Source: Myxococcales bacterium
Lineage (GTDB): Bacteria > Myxococcota > Myxococcia > Myxococcales > Myxococcaceae
DNA: 46,018 bases
Assembly: GCA_020846875.1 (NCBI GenBank)
Contig: JADLDB010000018.1
Span: 1 to 46,018, forward strand
Direction: 5' to 3'
The translations under genes and the position numbers were made by a program. Below, one piece after another: positions 1 through 8,267 of this stretch (positions within the stretch are counted from its first letter, which is position 1; the number at the start of each line of letters is the position of its first letter). The notes under the pieces were generated by a model. That model saw only the letters and a program-made list of their open reading frames with translations. It had not been told where the DNA came from and did no database searches.

Positions 1-1062
1 ATGCGCCTGGGCACCGGCATCCTGCTGTTCCTCGCGGTGTCGCTGCCCTGGTACTACGAGATGTTCACCTTCTGGCGGGTGGACGACGAGTCGAAGCTGT
101 TCTGGTTCCGCTTCATCATCCACGATCACTTCGCGCGCCTGGGCTCCGGCGTGCACACCACCACCCCCGGCGGGGACTTCACCTACTTCATCCAGCAGGG
201 CGGCTACGCGATGTTCCCGTGGGTGGTGCTCATCCCCGGCGCCTTCGCGGTGGTGGCGCGGCTCAAGGTGCGCGGGGGTGGCGCGGTCCATGGCGTGGGG
301 CTGATCGCGGTGCTGTGGTTCGCCTTCTCCTGGGGCCTCATCGGCGCGTCGGCCACCAAGTTCCACCACTACGTCTTTCCCATGCTGCCGCCGATGGCGA
401 TCCTGATGGGCTTGTTCCTCGACAAGCTGTGGAAGGAGGGCCCGGCCGAGCACGGCATGGCTCTGCTGCTGGGCGCGCCCATCCTCCTGCTCGTGGGGAA
501 GGACCTGTCCGGTGACTTCAAGCACTTCACGGACATGTTCGTGTACAACTACGACCGTCCGTACCCCGCGTTCCTCTCGGAGCGGCCGGCGATCGGCAGC
601 TACACGCTCAAGCAGCTGCTGCTGGCCGGCACGGTGGGCTTCGGGCTGTTGGCGGGCAGCTTCGCGATGATGAAGCGGAAGGTTGGGCTCTTCTCCACGG
701 GCCTCGCCGGCGCGCTCGTCTTCGCCCTCTGGTTCAGTTGGAGCCACTGGGTGGATCTGTCCCACCACTGGACCCAGCGCGACCAGTTCTGGCGCTACTT
801 CACGCAGAGAAAGCAGGGCGAGCCGATCGCCGCCTTCCTGATGAACTGGCGCGGTGAGACGTTCTACTCGCGGAACACGGTGAAGCAGATCAAGGACAAC
901 CCCAACGTGGGCATGCAGAACTACGCCGCCCAGCCGGGCCGGAAGTGGAGCCTGGTCGAGCACGCCCGCCTGGGGATCCTCAAGAGCGCCGTGGGCAACC
1001 GGAACGTCACGCTCGTGGACAAGGACCTGAACAACAAGTTCGTCCTCGTCACCATCGAGTGA
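1..1062 (+). CDS. GT39/ArnT-like glycosyltransferase, C-terminal part (5' end outside window)
   Basis: The 353 visible codons begin at the window edge, so the true start is probably upstream. The protein is a polytopic membrane protein. Hydrophobic segments lie near residues 5-20, 67-85, 95-145, 150-165 and 205-245. The stretch with HDHFARLG, a His/Thr/Gly-rich loop and a PWVVLIPG segment resembles the middle of GT39 (ArnT/PMT-like) glycosyltransferases. These transfer sugars from polyprenyl-phosphate donors at the outer face of the inner membrane. The catalytic acidic residues of this family sit in the first periplasmic loop, which would be upstream and cannot be checked. The acceptor cannot be told from this part. 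The family call is moderately sure; the 5' truncation is likely rather than proven. Confidence 0.65.
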   Translation: MRLGTGILLFLAVSLPWYYEMFTFWRVDDESKLFWFRFIIHDHFARLGSGVHTTTPGGDFTYFIQQGGYAMFPWVVLIPGAFAVVARLKVRGGGAVHGVGLIAVLWFAFSWGLIGASATKFHHYVFPMLPPMAILMGLFLDKLWKEGPAEHGMALLLGAPILLLVGKDLSGDFKHFTDMFVYNYDRPYPAFLSERPAIGSYTLKQLLLAGTVGFGLLAGSFAMMKRKVGLFSTGLAGALVFALWFSWSHWVDLSHHWTQRDQFWRYFTQRKQGEPIAAFLMNWRGETFYSRNTVKQIKDNPNVGMQNYAAQPGRKWSLVEHARLGILKSAVGNRNVTLVDKDLNNKFVLVTIE

Positions 1063-1104
1063 CGTGACGTCTTGGCCGGTACGTCGCGTGCACGACGCAC
1101 GCGC

Positions 1105-2115
1105 ATGACCGAAGCTTCTTCGTCGCTTGCCGCCGCGCCGCGCGACAGAATGTCACCCGCGCATGCGTCCCGCCCGCCGGAGCGTCAGGTGAACGGCCTC
1201 GTCGTCGAGGGCCTCGCCAAGCGCTTTGGAGAGCGCGCCGCCGTGTCCGGCCTGTCCTTCGAGGTGAAGCAGGGCGAGGTCTTCGGGCTGCTCGGCCCCA
1301 ACGGCGCGGGGAAGACGACGACCGTGCGCATGCTGACCGGTCTGCTCAACCCCAGCGAGGGGAAGGCCAATGTGTGCGGGGTGGAGCTCCCGCTGAACGG
1401 CGACGGGACAGCGCTGCGCAAGCGGGTGGGGCTGCTCACCGAGCAACCGGGCCTGTACGATCGACTCACCGCGCACGAGAACCTGCGCTTCTTCATCCGC
1501 CTGCACGAGCTGGACGAGGCGCGGGCCTGGGCGCGGGCCAGGAGGTACCTGGAGCGCTTCGGGCTGGCCGGGCGCGAGGAGGAGCCGGTGGGGGGATTCT
1601 CCAAGGGGATGCGGCAGAAGCTGGCCATCGTCCGCACCCTGGTGCACGAGCCCGACGTCATCTTCCTCGACGAGCCGACCTCCGGCCTCGATCCCCAGTC
1701 CGCGCGCACGGTGCGCGACGCGGTGGCCGAGCTGGCGGCGGAGGGGCGCACCCTGGTGCTGTGCAGCCACAACCTGGCCGAGGTGGAGCGGCTGTGCACG
1801 CGGGTGGCGGTGATCAAGAACACCCTGCGCACGGTGGCGTCGCTCACGGAGCTGCGGCGGGAAGGTCTGGCGCTGGACGTGCAAGTGGAAGGCGAGGCGT
1901 CGCGCTTCGCGCCGGCGCTGGCTGCCCTGCCTCAGGCGCCCGGCTCCCAGGTGGAAGGCAGCCGGCTCAAGGTGCTCCTCTCCGCCGAAGCCCAGGCCCC
2001 CGAGGTGGTGGCGGTGCTGGTGGCGGCGGGGGCGCGGATCCACTCCGTCACCCGCGCGGCCCGTCCGCTGGAGGAGGCGTACCTGGAGCTGGTGCGCGAG
2101 GAGGACGCGCCGTGA
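1105..2115 (+). CDS. ABC transporter ATP-binding protein
   Basis: ATPase subunit of an ABC-2 type exporter, expected to work as a cytoplasmic dimer on the permease encoded next. Visible motifs are Walker A (GPNGAGKT, residues 64-71 from this start), a modified signature (FSKGMRQK) and Walker B with D-loop (IFLDEPTSGLD), followed by the switch His in CSHN. The ~100-residue C-terminal tail is typical of NatA/CcmA-like exporters. I chose ATG 1105. TTG 1072 and ATG 1150 are in frame, and the conserved domain only begins near codon 30. The stop overlaps the permease start by four bases (GTGA), so the two are translationally coupled. The substrate is unknown; neighbours do not define it. Confidence 0.9.
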   Translation: MTEASSSLAAAPRDRMSPAHASRPPERQVNGLVVEGLAKRFGERAAVSGLSFEVKQGEVFGLLGPNGAGKTTTVRMLTGLLNPSEGKANVCGVELPLNGDGTALRKRVGLLTEQPGLYDRLTAHENLRFFIRLHELDEARAWARARRYLERFGLAGREEEPVGGFSKGMRQKLAIVRTLVHEPDVIFLDEPTSGLDPQSARTVRDAVAELAAEGRTLVLCSHNLAEVERLCTRVAVIKNTLRTVASLTELRREGLALDVQVEGEASRFAPALAALPQAPGSQVEGSRLKVLLSAEAQAPEVVAVLVAAGARIHSVTRAARPLEEAYLELVREEDAP

Positions 2116-2912
2116 GCACCTTCTCGGTGCGCCGGGTGCTGGCGGTGGTGTGGAAGGACCTGCTCGACCTCAAGAAGAACCGCGGCATGTTGTGGTCGAT
2201 GCTGGCGCTGCCGATGGTGGTGGTGATCATGCCCATCGGCGTGGTGACCGCGTACGTGCAGCGGCCCGACGACGTCAGCCTGGCCGTCATGGCGCAGTAC
2301 TACGAGCCCACGGTGAAGGCCGCCCAGGCCGCGCGCTACCTGGTGGACAAGGTGCTGGCCGACTGGTTCGTCATCTACCTGGTGATGCCCGTCTTCGTGC
2401 CCATCCTCATCTCGTCGCACGCGGTGGCGGGGGAGAAGGAGAAGCGCACCCTGGAGCCCCTGCTGGCCTCGCCCATCACGCCGCTGGAGCTGGTGGTGGG
2501 CAAGTCGCTGGCCTCGCTCATCCCGGCGGTGAGCGTCTGCCTCCTGGCCTTCGCGGTGCTGTGCGTGGGAGTGGACGTCGCCGCCTGGCCGCTGGCGCAG
2601 GAGCTGGTGCTGCCCAACGGCATGTGGGCCTTCGGCGTCCTCGTCATCGCGCCCCTGTTCGCCTTCTTCGGCAACGGCATCGCGGTGTTGATCAGCGCGC
2701 GGGTGGGGGACTCGCGGCTGGCGCAGCAACTGTCGGGCCTCTTCGTCTTGCCGCTGGTGGGCCTGGCGGCGGGGCAGTTCGGCGGGTGGCTGAAAGCCGG
2801 CACGACGTACTACGCGCTCATCGGCGCGCTGGTGCTGGTGCTGGACGTGGCGATCCTCGTCGCGGCGCGGCGGCTGTTCGACCGCGAGCGGCTCATGTCG
2901 CGGTGGGGCTGA
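2112..2912 (+). CDS. ABC-2 type transporter permease
   Basis: Membrane subunit (266 aa) partnering the preceding ATPase. It begins at GTG 2112, overlapping the ATPase stop. It has an N-terminal cytoplasmic helix with a KDLLDLKKNRG segment, then about six membrane spans (roughly residues 28-48, 88-110, 140-165, 175-200, 208-228 and 232-252). The cytoplasmic motif GEKEKRTLEPLLASP after the second span is the hallmark of NatB/ABC-2 permeases. Family members export sodium, drugs or polysaccharide, or influence gliding; the cargo here cannot be told. The gene converges on the methyltransferase at 2915 with two bases between them. Confidence 0.88.
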   Translation: MSTFSVRRVLAVVWKDLLDLKKNRGMLWSMLALPMVVVIMPIGVVTAYVQRPDDVSLAVMAQYYEPTVKAAQAARYLVDKVLADWFVIYLVMPVFVPILISSHAVAGEKEKRTLEPLLASPITPLELVVGKSLASLIPAVSVCLLAFAVLCVGVDVAAWPLAQELVLPNGMWAFGVLVIAPLFAFFGNGIAVLISARVGDSRLAQQLSGLFVLPLVGLAAGQFGGWLKAGTTYYALIGALVLVLDVAILVAARRLFDRERLMSRWG

Positions 2913-2914
2913 CG

Positions 2915-3565
2915 TCAGGCCGTCGCCTCCACGAAGACCTCCGCCCACGCCACCGGCTGCCACGCCGGCCCCACGTCCACCCTCGCGCTCGCGAAGCCCG
3001 CTTCGCCCAGCATGCGGTGCCACTGCGGTACGGAGAAGATGCGCACTTCCTCCAGGCCGAAGACGGCGTTCTCGATCAGGTCGATCGCCGCCCAGCCGAA
3101 GAGGTGGTCCTTCCGGGGATCCACCAGCACCAGCAGGCCGCCGGGCCTGAGCACCCGCCGCATCTCCTTGAGCGCCGCGAGGTGGTGCGGGTAGTGGTGG
3201 AAGGAGTTGGTGCAGATCACCTTGTCGAAGGCGCCGTCCTTGAATGGCAGCCGGCCGGCGTCCCCGCGGGTCAGCCGCCCTCCCAGCCCCGCCACCTCGC
3301 GCGCCGCCTCCAGCATGCCCTGGGAGTAGTCGAGCCCCACCGCCACCGCCCCGTGCCCGGCGATCCACTGCGCCCCGTCCCCCGGCCCGCAGCCCAGGTC
3401 CAGCACCCGCTGCCCGGGCACCAGCTTCAGCCGGTCGATGGCGAGGCGCTGGATGCGGCGCAGCTCCAGCCCGAAGAGGGTGCGCCGGTAGAACCGGCTC
3501 CAGACGTCGAAGAAGCGGCCGTGCTTGTGCTTGGGGTCATCCACAGGAATGCCGTCATGGATCAT
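2915..3565 (-). CDS. class I SAM-dependent methyltransferase (UbiE/Methyltransf_11-like)
   Basis: A 216-residue Rossmann-fold methyltransferase. Motif I (VLDLGCGPGDG) binds SAM near residues 54-64. An acidic residue after the second strand (GLDYSQGM) would hold the ribose. Motif IV is in the FDKVICTNSFHHY region, followed by the post-motif RVLRPGGLLVLVDP. A short N-terminal segment (FFDVWSRFYRR) is common in quinone- and lipid-type methyltransferases, but the substrate cannot be assigned. It is transcribed away from the SPFH gene, with about 108 bp between the start codons. I see no clear Shine-Dalgarno sequence. Confidence 0.85.
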   Translation of the reverse strand: MIHDGIPVDDPKHKHGRFFDVWSRFYRRTLFGLELRRIQRLAIDRLKLVPGQRVLDLGCGPGDGAQWIAGHGAVAVGLDYSQGMLEAAREVAGLGGRLTRGDAGRLPFKDGAFDKVICTNSFHHYPHHLAALKEMRRVLRPGGLLVLVDPRKDHLFGWAAIDLIENAVFGLEEVRIFSVPQWHRMLGEAGFASARVDVGPAWQPVAWAEVFVEATA

Positions 3566-3673
3566 CGGGTTCGCTCATGCAATCGTGCAGCGCGCTGACC
3601 GTAAGGCGCTTTGCAGTCTGACCAGAACCGGGCCGCCCACAGCGGCACCGACTTGAACGCGAGGGAAGATCAG

Positions 3674-4738
3674 ATGGGAATCTTCGACACGTTGAAGTCC
3701 GAGGCGCAGCGCAACTTCATCGCGCGCGCGGACGACGCCAAGGACCACATCATCTACAAGTACCCGGAACGCAACATCCGGATGCTGACGCAGCTCACCG
3801 TCCAGGCGGATGAGATCTGCCTGTTCGTCAAGGACGGCGTGATGGTGGGCAAGCTGGGGCCCGGCCGGCACAACCTGGACTCCAACAACGTCCCCTTCCT
3901 CTCGCGCCTGCTGGAGAAGGTGACCGGCGGCAACCTCTTCGTGGCCGAGGTCTACTTCGTCTCGCTGCGGGAGTTCTCGCAGATCAAGTTCGGCGGTCCG
4001 ATCGGCGACGTGCGCGATCCCGAGACGGGCCTGGGCATCGGCACCATGGTGTACGGCGACTTCTCCATCAAGGTGACCGATCCAGAGAAGCTGATCGTCG
4101 GCCTGGTGGGCCTGCGCAAGGCCGACAACGAGGACTTCATCGGCTGGTTCAAGAGCCAGGTGCTGAAGGTGACGCGCGACCGCATCGCCGAGCTGTTGGT
4201 GAAGAAGAAGTGGCCGCTGCTCGACGTGACGAGCGGCGCGTACACCGAGGAGATCGAGGAAGAGGTGATCGCCGGCACCGCCAAACACACCGACTCCTAC
4301 GGCATCAACGTGGTGCGCTTCGGCAACTTCACCATCAGCATCAAGCCGGAAGACGAGGCGACGCTGAAGAAGCTGTCCAAGGACGTGGCCTACTCGCGGC
4401 TGGCGGGCGGCTTCCAGCAGTACGCGCAAGGCCAGGCGATGCTGGGCGCCGCGGAAGGCATGGCCAAGGGCGGCGGGGAGGGCGGCGGCGGGGCGGGCAA
4501 CGCGCTGGGCGGCATGGGCATGGGCATGGGCTTCGGCATGGCCCAGATGTTCATGAACCAGAACCAGCAGCAGCAGCAGCACGGCCAGCAGCAGCAGGCC
4601 CAGGGCCAGGCCCAGGCCGGGGGCGGCGGACGCTCGGTGATGGACCGGCTCAAGGAGCTCAACGAGCTCAAGAGCGCCGGCCTGCTCTCCGAGGACGAGT
4701 ACGGCGCCAAGAAGGCCGAGCTGATGAAGCAGCTCTGA
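3674..4738 (+). CDS. SPFH domain protein with C-terminal SHOCT module
   Basis: 354 aa from ATG 3674, which has a Shine-Dalgarno-like GGGAAG seven bases upstream; the frame is open to 3611 but without support. Residues 1-260 resemble the SPFH (prohibitin/flotillin-like) family often annotated virion-core or YdjI-like: an N-terminal LKSEAQRNFIARADDAKD segment, then the beta-rich SPFH fold. Next comes a low-complexity Gly/Met/Gln stretch (about 265-320). The last ~30 residues (DRLKELNELKSAGLLSEDEY) are a SHOCT module, a short oligomerisation or membrane-associated helix pair. There is no signal peptide, so a cytoplasmic or membrane-peripheral scaffold role is inferred. The zinc-ribbon gene follows 16 bp downstream and is probably cotranscribed. 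Confidence 0.85.
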   Translation: MGIFDTLKSEAQRNFIARADDAKDHIIYKYPERNIRMLTQLTVQADEICLFVKDGVMVGKLGPGRHNLDSNNVPFLSRLLEKVTGGNLFVAEVYFVSLREFSQIKFGGPIGDVRDPETGLGIGTMVYGDFSIKVTDPEKLIVGLVGLRKADNEDFIGWFKSQVLKVTRDRIAELLVKKKWPLLDVTSGAYTEEIEEEVIAGTAKHTDSYGINVVRFGNFTISIKPEDEATLKKLSKDVAYSRLAGGFQQYAQGQAMLGAAEGMAKGGGEGGGGAGNALGGMGMGMGFGMAQMFMNQNQQQQQHGQQQQAQGQAQAGGGGRSVMDRLKELNELKSAGLLSEDEYGAKKAELMKQL

Positions 4739-4754
4739 GCGGCCTGCACCCGAC

Positions 4755-5144
4755 GTGCTCTGTCCGCGCTGCGCCGCCGCGTTGACCCCGGTCGTCGTCG
4801 ACGAGGCCCTCGACGACCTCGAGGCCCTGCGCTGCCCGCGCTGCTCCGGCCACTGGCTGGAGAGGGACGACTTGAAGCGCCTCGAGCAGGTGGTGGAGGT
4901 CCACTGGGTAGAGGTCCGCCACATCCCTCCGCCGCGCGAGCAGGACGTGCCGCTGCTCTGCCCGCGGTGCGCTCCGGCGCGACACCTGGTGAAGCTGCAG
5001 AGCGAGCGCGATCGCAAGGTGGTGATGGACGGCTGCCTCCACTGTCAGGGCGTGTGGCTCGACGGCGGCGAGCTGACCGCGATCCGCAACAAGTCGGTGT
5101 GGGCCGCGCTGGTGGACGCGGTGCGCTTCCTCGTCAGGGGCTGA
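4755..5144 (+). CDS. TFIIB-type zinc-ribbon protein
   Basis: 129 aa from GTG 4755. It has two tandem zf-TFIIB modules: the first CPRC pair lies near residues 3-6 and 27-30 (the latter followed by GHWLERDDL), and the second CPRC/CLHC pair precedes GVWLDGGEL. That ending is the hallmark of the bacterial zf-TFIIB family. These proteins bind zinc; their molecular role is poorly defined, and similarity to a transcription factor ribbon does not make this one. It probably shares a transcript with the SPFH-SHOCT gene, so the two may form a functional pair. There is no signal peptide or membrane segment. Confidence 0.85.
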   Translation: MLCPRCAAALTPVVVDEALDDLEALRCPRCSGHWLERDDLKRLEQVVEVHWVEVRHIPPPREQDVPLLCPRCAPARHLVKLQSERDRKVVMDGCLHCQGVWLDGGELTAIRNKSVWAALVDAVRFLVRG

Positions 5145-5151
5145 AAGCACG

Positions 5152-5165
5152 CTGACGCGCGTCAG
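5152..5165. promoter_or_regulatory. 14-bp perfect palindrome upstream of the cyclase gene
   Basis: CTGACGCGCGTCAG is a perfect inverted repeat centred about 67 bp before the cyclase start and about 18 bp upstream of the candidate -35 box at 5184. The position suits an operator or activator site. It lies immediately after the zinc-ribbon stop. The binding protein is unknown. Confidence 0.35.
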
Positions 5166-5183
5166 GCAGTGGAGCGCCTGGCG

Positions 5184-5212
5184 CTGACTGTCCCGGGCCC
5201 TTTGGTGCTACT
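5184..5212 (+). promoter_or_regulatory. candidate sigma-70-type promoter of the oxidosqualene cyclase
   Basis: CTGACT (5184-5189) and GCTACT (5207-5212) are separated by exactly 17 bases. The -10-like box ends 12 bases before the ATG at 5225, so transcription would start only a few bases upstream of the start codon. No strong Shine-Dalgarno is seen there. The same arrangement occurs before the S9 peptidase at 25771. Confidence 0.45.
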
Positions 5213-5224
5213 TGAGCGCTCGCC

Positions 5225-7222
5225 ATGACGACCGCCCGCAAGCTGGACACCGCGCACGCCCTCCTCGACTCCGTCGACGCCACGCTGAACCGGGCGATCC
5301 CCAACCTGGGCCGCCTGCAGCTCGAGCGCGGAAGCTGGCCGGGCGACTACGGCGGGCCGATGTTCCTGTTGCCGATGTTCGTCGCGCTGGCCTGGGTGAC
5401 GAAGCGCCTGCCGCCGCCCCCGCGCGTCGCGCGCATGCTGATCTACTTCACCAGCGTGCAGCGCCCCGACGGCAGCATCGGGCTCCACGCCGAGGCCACC
5501 GAGGGCAGCATGTTCACCACCACGCTGTCCTACGTGGCGATGCGCTTGCTGGGCGTGGGCCGGGACGACGCGCGGCTGGTGCGCATGCGCGCGTGGATCC
5601 ACGCCAACGGCTCGCCGCTGGGCGCCGCCTCGTGGGGGAAGTTCACCCTGTGCCTGCTGGGCCTCTACGACTGGAAGGGCATTCACCCGGTGCTGCCCGA
5701 GCTGTGGCTGTTGCCGAAGGACGCGCCGCTGCACCCGGGCCGCCTGTGGTGCCACTGCCGCCAGGTGTACCTGCCGATGGCGTGGCTGTACGGCATGAAG
5801 TCCACCGCGCCCGACGCGCCGTTGCTGCGCGAGCTGCGCGACGAGCTGTACCAGGGGACGTACGGCTCCATCACCTGGGAGCAGCACCGCGACACGGTGG
5901 CGAAGGCCGACGACTACCGACCGTCGAAGCTGGCCTTGAAGGGTGTCAACACCGGGCAGGGCCTCTTCGAGAAGCTGCCGCTCAAGCCGCTGCGCCAGAA
6001 GGCCGTCGACGAGTGCCTGCACCACATCCGCTACGAGGACAGCGTCACCAACGACATCGACATCGGCCCGGTGAACGCGGTGCTGAACATGTTCGTCCAC
6101 CACTTCCGCGGGGCGCAGGGCGCGGCCGATCTCGAGCGCGGGTGGTACAAGTTCGACCGCTACTACCTCTGGGACGGCCACGACGGCCTGAAGATGCAGG
6201 GGTACAACAACAGCGAGCTGTGGGACACGGCGTTCGCGGTGCAGGCGATCGAGGCCGCGGTGGACTCGGGGGCGGTGCAGGCTTCGGCCGCAGAGCCGGT
6301 GCTGGCGAAGGCGTACACCTTCATTCGCGACAACCAGATTCTCTCGGACGTTCCCGAGCCCGAGAAGCACTACCGGCACCCGTGCAAGGGCGGCTGGCCC
6401 TTCAGCGATCGCGCGCACGGCTGGCCGATCACCGACTGCACCTCCGAAGGCTTCAAGTGCGCGGTGGACCTCGAAGGCCGCTTCAGCCCCGAGGTGCCGG
6501 TGGACCTGCTGCGCGACTCGGTGCGGCTGCTGTTGTCCTGGCAGAACGAGGACGGCGGCTGGGCCACCTACGAGAAGCAGCGCGGCGGCGCGTGGCTCGA
6601 GCAGTTCAACCCGTCGCAGGTGTTCGGCGACATCATGGTGGACTACTCCTACGTGGAGTGCACCAGCGCGGCCCTGCAGGCGCTGGTCAAGGCGAAGCAG
6701 CGCTTCCCCGGAGAATTCGAGCTGGACGCCGCCATCGCCCGCGGGGCCGCCTTCATCCGCGGCCAGCAGCGGCCCGACGGCAGCTTCGAGGGGAGCTGGG
6801 CCGTGTGCTTCACCTACGGCACCTGGTTCGCGGTGGCGGGCCTCAAGGCCGCCGGCGCCAGCAATGACGATCCCGCCATCCGCCGCGCGGTCGCCTTCCT
6901 GCTCTCCAAGCAGCGCCCGGACGGGAGCTGGTCCGAGCACGGCAACTCCTGCCGCGATCGCCGCTGGGTGGAAGGCGAGGCCGGTCACGTGGCGCAGACG
7001 TCCTGGGCGCTGTCGACGCTGGTGCGCGGCGGCTGCGACGTGCGCCAGGCGATGGACCGCGCCGCCGAGTGGCTCTGCCGCCGGCAAGAGAGCGACGGGA
7101 GCTGGGCCCGCGAGCCGCTGGTGGGCGTCTTCAACCGCACCTGCCTCATCGCCTACGACAACTACCGCCACTACTTCCCGGTGTGGGCGCTGGGCGAGTG
7201 GCGGGCGCTGGCGAGCCGCTGA
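5225..7222 (+). CDS. oxidosqualene cyclase (lanosterol/cycloartenol synthase type)
   Basis: 665-aa terpene cyclase expected to fold oxidosqualene into a sterol skeleton at the membrane. The acid motif reads ITDCTSE (residues 402-408, catalytic Asp404 with Cys405). This matches the DCTAE form of oxidosqualene cyclases, not the DXDDTA form of squalene-hopene cyclases. Other oxidosqualene-cyclase signatures are WCHCRQVYLPM, KGGWPFSD with HGWP, and YVECTSA. At least five QW-type repeats are visible (such as QRPDGS, QNEDGGW and QQRPDGSF). It is somewhat shorter than eukaryotic enzymes (about 730-760 aa). No squalene epoxidase or sterol-modifying gene is in the window. Product specificity cannot be read here. 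Horizontal origin is plausible for bacterial sterol cyclases but not tested. Confidence 0.85.
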   Translation: MTTARKLDTAHALLDSVDATLNRAIPNLGRLQLERGSWPGDYGGPMFLLPMFVALAWVTKRLPPPPRVARMLIYFTSVQRPDGSIGLHAEATEGSMFTTTLSYVAMRLLGVGRDDARLVRMRAWIHANGSPLGAASWGKFTLCLLGLYDWKGIHPVLPELWLLPKDAPLHPGRLWCHCRQVYLPMAWLYGMKSTAPDAPLLRELRDELYQGTYGSITWEQHRDTVAKADDYRPSKLALKGVNTGQGLFEKLPLKPLRQKAVDECLHHIRYEDSVTNDIDIGPVNAVLNMFVHHFRGAQGAADLERGWYKFDRYYLWDGHDGLKMQGYNNSELWDTAFAVQAIEAAVDSGAVQASAAEPVLAKAYTFIRDNQILSDVPEPEKHYRHPCKGGWPFSDRAHGWPITDCTSEGFKCAVDLEGRFSPEVPVDLLRDSVRLLLSWQNEDGGWATYEKQRGGAWLEQFNPSQVFGDIMVDYSYVECTSAALQALVKAKQRFPGEFELDAAIARGAAFIRGQQRPDGSFEGSWAVCFTYGTWFAVAGLKAAGASNDDPAIRRAVAFLLSKQRPDGSWSEHGNSCRDRRWVEGEAGHVAQTSWALSTLVRGGCDVRQAMDRAAEWLCRRQESDGSWAREPLVGVFNRTCLIAYDNYRHYFPVWALGEWRALASR

Positions 7223-7264
7223 CGCTCCGCCTCTCTGCTCGCCACGGCGTTACGCTGGGTGCCC

Positions 7265-8245
7265 GTGGCCGCCCGGAAGAAGCAGGATCTCGAAGCCGCG
7301 CTGAACGACGTGCGCGACGCCGCCGCCGCAGTGGACGAGCCCGAGTCGAGGCAGAAGCTCGCCGCCGCCCTCGCCAGCAAGCGCGCGATGGTGGTGGAGC
7401 GCGCCGCCAAGGTGGTGAAGGAGCACTCCCTGTCCGACTTCTCCGCCGCGCTGCGCGACGCGTACCAGCGGCTCCTCGACGGCGGCCCGAAGGCCGATCC
7501 CGGCTGCCGCGCCAAGGTGGCCGTGCTGGAGGCCCTCGACGTGCTCGAGTGGACGGACCACGAGCCCTTCCTCTCGGCGAGCCGCTACGTGCAGGAAGAG
7601 GCAGCGTGGGGCCCGCCGGTGGACACCGCCGCGGGTGTGCGGGTGCGCGGGGTGCTGGCCCTGGCGCGCCTCGGCTACGCGGACCTGCCGATCCTCGCCG
7701 GCGAGCGCTTCGAAGACTCCCAGCCGCCGGTGCGCGCCGCCGTGGCCGACGCGCTGGCCGCCTTCGGAGAGCGCTCCTCCGCCGGTTTGTTGCTGCACAA
7801 GCTGCGCGTGGGCGACGACGATCCCCTGGTGAAGCTGGCGTGCATGAGCGCGCTGATGGCACTCGCGCCCGACTGGGGGCTGCCGTACCTCTCTCCGCTG
7901 GTCGCCTCCGGCCACGGCGAGGCGCGCGAGCTGGCCGCGCTGGCCCTGGGCCAGTCCCATCGCCCCGACGCGGCCGACGCCCTCATCGCGGCGCTCGAGT
8001 CGGCCGTCCGTTCCACAGAGCGCGAGGCAGTGCTGCGGGGGCTCGGCCTCCACCGCAGCGATCGCGCGGCGGACGTGCTGCTCAAATTGATCGAAACCGG
8101 AGCGGCGGCGGACGCGAGGGCGGCGGTGAAGGCCCTCGCGCCGCGCCGCTTCGAGCCGGGGCTGCGCGAGAAGATCGTCGCGCACGCGGCACGCAACGCC
8201 CGGGTCGATCTCAACGACACCCTGGCGAAGGCGCTCGCGGACTGA
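7265..8245 (+). CDS. HEAT-repeat protein
   Basis: About 326 aa of helical repeats. An N-terminal AARKKQDLEAALNDVRDAA segment is followed by HEAT-like units with recurrent Asp-Pro/Arg-Ala-Ala patterns (VRAAVADALAAFGERS, ARELAALALGQSHRPDAADA). This is a solenoid scaffold for protein or nucleic-acid binding without recognisable catalysis. GTG 7265 is my start; GTG 7259 is in frame and also possible. No signal peptide is seen, so it is likely cytoplasmic. It starts 42 bp after the cyclase and could be cotranscribed. It ends at a strong hairpin shared with the convergent gene. Specific function not recognised. Confidence 0.75.
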   Translation: MAARKKQDLEAALNDVRDAAAAVDEPESRQKLAAALASKRAMVVERAAKVVKEHSLSDFSAALRDAYQRLLDGGPKADPGCRAKVAVLEALDVLEWTDHEPFLSASRYVQEEAAWGPPVDTAAGVRVRGVLALARLGYADLPILAGERFEDSQPPVRAAVADALAAFGERSSAGLLLHKLRVGDDDPLVKLACMSALMALAPDWGLPYLSPLVASGHGEARELAALALGQSHRPDAADALIAALESAVRSTEREAVLRGLGLHRSDRAADVLLKLIETGAAADARAAVKALAPRRFEPGLREKIVAHAARNARVDLNDTLAKALAD

Positions 8246-8264
8246 AGGGACGGCGGAGTCCCTT
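8245..8264. terminator. bidirectional hairpin terminator between convergent genes
   Basis: AAGGGAC, a six-base loop (GGCGGA) and GTCCCTT form a perfect 7-bp stem beginning at the last base of the HEAT gene stop and ending four bases before the opposing stop. A short T run follows on the plus strand and the equivalent A's precede it, so it can serve both directions. Confidence 0.6.
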
Positions 8265-8267
8265 TCG

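Noticed and set aside
4470-4630. Gly/Met/Gln-rich tract in the SPFH gene as a frameshift or insertion
   Set aside because: The frame is open, third positions keep their bias, and the SHOCT module follows in frame, so it is a linker.
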